This document shows, in pieces, positions 62,351-64,000 of a stretch of 64,000 bases of DNA; position 1 is the first letter of the stretch, and each line of letters starts with the position of its first letter. This DNA is from Flavobacterium cupriresistens (GTDB taxonomy: Bacteria; Bacteroidota; Bacteroidia; Flavobacteriales; Flavobacteriaceae): contig NZ_CP087134.1 in NCBI RefSeq assembly GCF_020911925.1, forward strand, positions 5,208,001 through 5,272,000, written 5' to 3'. The notes beneath the pieces were generated by a model. That model saw nothing but the letters and a program-made list of their open reading frames with translations. It was not told the origin of the DNA and ran no database searches. A program made the translations under genes and the position numbers.

Positions 62351-63781
62351 ATGGAAAAGAAATCATTTTTACGATTTATCCAAAACTATAAAATCGAAAT
62401 AACAAACAACAAGCTTCTTACAGGATTAATTACATCGGTTATGGTGCTTTTTGGTGGCTGTGATAATTTTGTCGAGGTTGATCTTCCGTCCTCACAATTA
62501 ACGGCAAGTGCCGTTTTTCAAGACAGGGCTACTGCCAATGCAGCTATGGTAAGCATTTATGCTAAAATGCGTGACGATGGTATTTTAAGCGGCAATGTTG
62601 CAGGAATCTCAAATGAAATGGGAAACTATGCAGATGAACTTGTGTATTATGGTGATATTTCCGGCACACCTCGAAATTTTTACAATAATACGCTACTTGC
62701 TACCAATTCGGAGATCTTTAACTGGTGGAGCAGCAGCTACAACCATATCTATGCTGCCAATGCTATTATTGAAGGAGTGAATGCTTCCACGGCGCTCACC
62801 GTAGTGGATAAAAACGAGCTTACCGGAGAAGCATTGTTTGTAAGGTCGCTGTTGCATTTTTACCTTCTGAATCTCTATGGGAATGTACCTTATATTACTA
62901 CAACAGACTACCAACAAAATAAAGTGGCGCACAGAATGCCTTCAGCTGAATTGTATTCTCACATTATAAACGATTTGGAACTGGCAGTTTCGTTATTACC
63001 GGAAGATTATATTTCCAGCAATCGCGTACGTCCTAATAAATCCGTGGCGATGGCATTATTGGCAAGGGTGTATCTTTACAATGGTATGTGGGCAGAAGCA
63101 GCCAATGCCGCTTCATACCTTATAAACAACACAGCTGTGTATGCTTGGGAGACCAATCTGGACGCTATATTTCTCAAAGAAAGCACCACAACGATTTGGC
63201 AATTTATGCCCCGCACTGACGGGCAGAATACCCAAGAAGGAGAAACATTCATCTTTACCGCTGGACCACCATCTCTTGTTGCTTTAAGCAATCAACTCAT
63301 AAGCGAATTTGAACCGGAAGATCAGCGTAAGAACCATTGGACTCAGATGGTTACAAACGGCACAGACACTTGGCATCACACCAATAAGTACAAACAAAAA
63401 TCAAATACACCCAGTTCAGTGGAGTATTCCATAATATTTCGTTTAGCGGAGCAATACCTAATTCGTAGTGAAGCCCGAGCTAAGCAAGGAGATTTTATAG
63501 GGGCGAAAGATGATTTGAATAGAATCAGATTTACGGCTGGGCTTACAGCGACCAATGCTGTAAGTCAGCAGGATATACTCAGCGCCGTATTACATGAGAG
63601 AAGAGTGGAATTTTTTACAGAGCTGGGACATCGATTTTTCGATTTGAAAAGAGCGAATCGTTTGGATGAAATACTCTCGCCAATAAAGGTAGGCTGGAAT
63701 ACTACGGATAGATTGTTACCACTGCCTGAATCAGAACTTACACTCAATCCAAATCTAAATCCTCAAAACCCGGGTTACTAA
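62351..63781 (+). CDS. SusD/RagB family nutrient-binding lipoprotein
   Basis: 476 residues. An unusually long N-terminal region precedes the lipobox (VMVLFGGC, near 37), so the real start may be downstream. The family pattern is clear: 'NFVEVDLPSSQLTASAVFQDRATANAAMVSIYAKM', 'EALFVRSLLHFYLLNLYGNVPY' (near 158), 'AMALLARVYLYNGMWAEAANAAS', and the C-terminal 'VLHERRVEFFTELGHRFFDLKRAN' with 'LLPLPESELTLNPNL'. It forms the surface lid of the SusC transporter encoded 18 bp upstream. Confidence 0.93.
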   Translation: MEKKSFLRFIQNYKIEITNNKLLTGLITSVMVLFGGCDNFVEVDLPSSQLTASAVFQDRATANAAMVSIYAKMRDDGILSGNVAGISNEMGNYADELVYYGDISGTPRNFYNNTLLATNSEIFNWWSSSYNHIYAANAIIEGVNASTALTVVDKNELTGEALFVRSLLHFYLLNLYGNVPYITTTDYQQNKVAHRMPSAELYSHIINDLELAVSLLPEDYISSNRVRPNKSVAMALLARVYLYNGMWAEAANAASYLINNTAVYAWETNLDAIFLKESTTTIWQFMPRTDGQNTQEGETFIFTAGPPSLVALSNQLISEFEPEDQRKNHWTQMVTNGTDTWHHTNKYKQKSNTPSSVEYSIIFRLAEQYLIRSEARAKQGDFIGAKDDLNRIRFTAGLTATNAVSQQDILSAVLHERRVEFFTELGHRFFDLKRANRLDEILSPIKVGWNTTDRLLPLPESELTLNPNLNPQNPGY

Positions 63782-63782
63782 A

Positions 63783-64000
63783 ATGATACCTCATAACCTA
63801 AAATATAATGTAAGTAAAGATCTGCTGAACAAATCAGTGGTTTGCTGCATAATGCTTCTCATGCTCTTGACTTCATTTGCCGGATTTAGCCAGAGCAATG
63901 GTAAAAAGCAGCTTACTGCGGAAGATTATCATTTATGGAGTTCCCTTAAAGTAGAAAAACTCTCTGAAAAAGCAAAATGGGTAAGCTACTCTGTTTATTA
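63783..64000 (+). CDS. Start of an S9 family (prolyl oligopeptidase-like) peptidase, partial
   Basis: Starts 1 bp after the SusD stop. The first 72 codons show a signal sequence (CCIMLLMLLTSFAGFSQ) and then KKQLTAEDYHLWSSLKVEKLSEKAKWVSYSVY, the opening of the S9 prolyl oligopeptidase-like proteins of Bacteroidetes ('LT.DDY..W..L....S.DGKWVSY'). The catalytic serine domain is beyond the window, so the call rests on this opening. It would degrade the peptides imported by the Sus pair. Confidence 0.65.
   Translation, partial: MIPHNLKYNVSKDLLNKSVVCCIMLLMLLTSFAGFSQSNGKKQLTAEDYHLWSSLKVEKLSEKAKWVSYSVY

Noticed and set aside
36421..64000. Second copy of the ssrA 3' end as the right attachment site
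   Set aside because: I looked for GATTCCCGGCGACTCC-like sequence by eye and found none, so the right end is presumed to be outside the window.

Overview
The window looks like a Flavobacterium-type chromosome (Bacteroidetes). It is AT-rich, most genes lack a Shine-Dalgarno sequence, and several starts are preceded by the Bacteroidetes -7 box TAnnTTTG. The tmRNA encodes the tag GENNYALAA. The families present (SusC/SusD pair, RteC, DUF4099/DUF3945 protein, MnmD, LETM1-related protein) are typical of this phylum. Assignments rest on reading motifs by eye; no database search was run.

Positions 1-36420 are core chromosome. In order they hold: the tail of a probable acyl-CoA dehydrogenase; a BCCT osmolyte transporter; a GH18 chitinase; a run of small envelope proteins; Cu/Zn superoxide dismutase; a LETM1-related protein; carbonic anhydrase with a SulP transporter (probable bicarbonate uptake); divergent dps/oxyR (peroxide defence); mnmD; ilvE; a MazG-like pyrophosphohydrolase; an ECF sigma/anti-sigma/sensor triad; a BNR-repeat protein; kup; an RsmB-like methyltransferase; menE; a CPBP protease; an ArsC-like reductase; a TonB-dependent receptor; fumC; an alanine/saccharopine dehydrogenase-like enzyme; a class C beta-lactamase-fold hydrolase; and ssrA (tmRNA). 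Gene ends are marked by strong intrinsic terminators, often shared by convergent genes. Intergenic spaces carry dispersed Flavobacterium-type repeats.

From 36421 to the window's end is a mobile element inserted at the 3' end of ssrA. A large serine recombinase sits at its left edge, and its reading frame runs antisense into the tmRNA 3' end. A 50-residue ORF with a strong Shine-Dalgarno lies just upstream of it. Two AraC-type regulators follow, then a module ordered like the CTnDOT excision region: RteC, a small HTH protein, a DUF4099/DUF3945 protein and topoisomerase III. No right-hand copy of the ssrA end and no mob/tra genes were found, so the element probably continues past 64000.

The cargo starts with a compact operon: a six-cysteine double-glycine-leader peptide, a TlpA-like thioredoxin, and a fusion of a Cys-less C39-like domain, VKOR and thioredoxin. 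It looks like a system for making a disulfide-bonded secreted peptide. Next comes a run of minus-strand orphan genes (51692-58295), at least three of them followed by related imperfect palindromes resembling integron attC sites. The window ends in a SusC/SusD pair and the start of an S9 peptidase, preceded by a structured, terminator-ending RNA element.

The strongest candidates for something new are the Cys-rich peptide/VKOR operon, the attC-like cassette run, and the serine recombinase joined to a CTnDOT-like excision module.
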